From: Pseudorasbora parva
Lineage: Eukaryota > Chordata > Actinopteri > Cypriniformes > Gobionidae
NCBI RefSeq assembly: GCF_024679245.1
Contig: NC_090182.1
Location: 29,885,547 to 29,949,546 of the forward strand
Reading direction: 5' to 3'
DNA: 64,000 nucleotides
Numbering within the stretch: position 1 is the first letter of the stretch; every line of letters starts with the position of its first letter. Position numbers and translations under genes: made by a program. Positions 62,567 to 64,000 of this stretch are shown one piece after another. The notes under the pieces are model-generated. The model was given only the letters and a program-made list of their open reading frames with translations, did no database searches and was not told the origin of the DNA.

Positions 62567-63562
62567 CTAATATTTAGTTGTATAACCACAGTTTTTTAAA
62601 ACTGCTTGACATCTGTGTGGCATGGAGTCAACCAACTTGTGGCACCTCTCAGCTGTTATTCCACTCCATGATTCTTTAACAACATTCCACAATTCATTCA
62701 CATTTCTTGGTTTTGCTTCAGAAACAGCATTTTTGATATCACCCCACAAGTTCTCAATTGGATTAAGGTCTGGAGATTGGGCTGGCCACTCCATAACATT
62801 AATTTTGTTGGTTTGGAACCAAGACTTTGCCCGTTTACTAGTGTGTTTTGGGTCATTGTCTTGTTGAAACAACCGTTTCAAGGGCATGTCCTCTTCAGCA
62901 TAGGACAACATGACCTCTTCAAGTATTTTAACATATGCAAACTGATCCATGATCCCTGGTATGCGATAAATAGGCCCAACACCATAGTAGGAGAAACATG
63001 CCCATATCATGATGCTTGCACCTCCATGCTTCACTGTCTTCACTGTGCACTGTGGCTTGAATTCAGAGTTTGGTGGTCGTCTCACAAACTGCCTGTGGCC
63101 CTTGGACCCATAAAGAACAATTTTACTCTCATCAGTCCACAAAATGTTCCTCCATTTCTCTTTAGGCCAGTTGATGTGTTCTTTGGCAAATTGTAACCTC
63201 TTCTGCGCATGCCTTTTTTTTAACAGAGGGACTTTGCGGGGGATTCTTGAAAATAGATTAGCTTCACACAGACATCTTCTAACTGTCACAGTAATTACAG
63301 GTAACTCCAGACTGTCTTTGATCATCCTGGAGGTGATCATTGGCTGAGCCTTTGCCATTCTGGTTATTCTTCTATCCATTTTGATGGTTGTCTTCCGTTT
63401 TCTTCCACGTCTCTCTGGTTTTGCTCTCCATTTTAAGGCATTGGAGATCATTTTAGCTGAACAGCCTATCATTTTTTGCACCTCTTTATAGGTTTTCCCC
63501 TCTCTAATCAACTTTTTAATCAAAGTACGCTGTTCTTCTGAACAATGTCTTGAACGACCCAT
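62567..63562 (-). CDS. Tc1-type DD34E transposase
   Basis: A 331-residue protein that cuts and pastes the element into TA sites. The N-terminal paired-like region has two HTH parts (about 5-45 and 65-110) separated by a GRKRK AT-hook-like basic motif at 53-57, which also acts as part of the nuclear localisation signal (49-65) in this family. The catalytic triad is visible: D144 in LWTDES, D235 in FQQDNDPKH and E270 in SPDLNPIENLW, with 34 residues between the last two. A glycine-rich HGGASIMIW block (179-187) lies between. Length is close to the usual 330-345. No stop or frameshift; the start ATG is preceded by no alternative in frame inside the element. It is the only gene of the element, and sits centrally between its inverted repeats. 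Potentially functional or only recently dead; activity is not shown. Confidence 0.96.
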   Translation of the reverse strand: MGRSRHCSEEQRTLIKKLIREGKTYKEVQKMIGCSAKMISNALKWRAKPERRGRKRKTTIKMDRRITRMAKAQPMITSRMIKDSLELPVITVTVRRCLCEANLFSRIPRKVPLLKKRHAQKRLQFAKEHINWPKEKWRNILWTDESKIVLYGSKGHRQFVRRPPNSEFKPQCTVKTVKHGGASIMIWACFSYYGVGPIYRIPGIMDQFAYVKILEEVMLSYAEEDMPLKRLFQQDNDPKHTSKRAKSWFQTNKINVMEWPAQSPDLNPIENLWGDIKNAVSEAKPRNVNELWNVVKESWSGITAERCHKLVDSMPHRCQAVLKNCGYTTKY

Positions 63563-63901
63563 TTTCCTCAGCTTTCAAATGCATGTTCAACAAGTGTTGG
63601 CTTCATCCTTAAATAGGGGCCACCTGATTCACACCTGTTTCTTCACAAAATTGATGACCTCAGTGATTGAATGCCACACTGCTATTTTTTTGAACACACC
63701 CCTTTCAACTAATTCAACTAATTGTCCAATTGCACAGCCTTAAGAGCGTGCATATCATGAATGCTGGGTCTCATTTGTTTTCTGAGAATCTACTGAACCT
63801 ACTGGTAACTTGTTTGCCACGTAGCAATAAAAAAATATACGAAAAACCTTGATTATTCTGGTTAGTCACATTGTACTGCTATTATTTTGAACAAGACTGT
63901 A

Positions 63902-64000
63902 CATGTGCGATTCAGCTTCACCTAAAGCATCTTTACACTTTTGAATTAAAGTGATAATTTACCTGAAATAAATAATATTCATTATTTGCTTGCCCACATT
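63902..64000. other. Right edge, no feature
   Basis: AT-rich flank; nothing recognised. Confidence 0.6.

Larger units (their letters stand above)
62269..63899 (-). mobile_element. Complete Tc1/mariner element (1631 bp)
   Basis: CAGTCTTGTTCAAAATAATA begins it and its complement ends it, with TA at 62267-62268 and 63900-63901. The inverted repeats are long: 62269-62483 (215 bp) and 63676-63899 (224 bp), about 96% alike, differing by a handful of bases and a 9-bp insertion (extra 'attcaacta' near 63712). Each holds two direct repeats: outer tgttcaaaataatagcagt (62275-62293; complement 63875-63893) and inner tgttcaaaaaaatagcagt (62463-62481; complement 63678-63696). This is the IR/DR layout known from Sleeping Beauty-type elements. 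Confidence 0.96.

Overview
The window looks like intergenic or intronic DNA of a teleost, most likely a cyprinid (carp/Danio type). It is AT-rich and full of long microsatellites, and it is built largely of DNA transposons and MITEs whose ends I recognise as common in cyprinids (recognition is from memory; no database was searched). No complete host gene is visible. The only intact long reading frame is a Tc1/mariner transposase near the right edge.

Layout. 1-11 kb: a compound tetranucleotide repeat, two copies of a mobile unit carrying a piece of a RecQ-like helicase gene (2407-2845, 7383-7898), back-to-back TTAA elements (4501-6055), a MITE-in-MITE (8678-9338) and a Harbinger-like MITE (10348-11034). 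12-22 kb: foldback elements (12538-13626, 14179-15313, 15826-16524, 21398-22139), a 212-bp CT repeat and a hAT-like MITE (19322-20129). 23-31 kb: a degraded hAT-like composite, a large palindrome, small MITEs and TA/TG repeats. 32-34 kb: the least repeat-rich, GC-richer stretch, with a candidate minus-strand first coding exon and promoter (32884-33240). 34-48 kb: microsatellites, many TTAA-flanked foldback elements, the third helicase-carrying unit (42450-42961), a hAT MITE with a perfect 8-bp duplication (43028-43793) and a three-level nest (43860-45663). 49-64 kb: two dead Tc1 copies of different families, a nest of five elements (54417-57037), paired CACTG MITEs, a hAT remnant with half a BED zinc finger, a perfect 75-bp-armed palindrome around a TA repeat, a third Tc1 fossil, and an apparently complete 1631-bp Tc1 element (62269-63899).

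The most interesting observation is the unit present three times with TAGCCT...AGGCTA ends. Each copy is flanked by a 9-bp repeat (two perfect, one 8/9). Together the copies hold a start codon, the first-exon coding part of an SF2/RecQ-like helicase through the Walker A motif, and in two copies a GTGAGT donor-like site. This resembles Pack-MULE gene-fragment capture but in a fish. The elements in the window otherwise do not act as a pathway; their nesting gives a relative insertion chronology.
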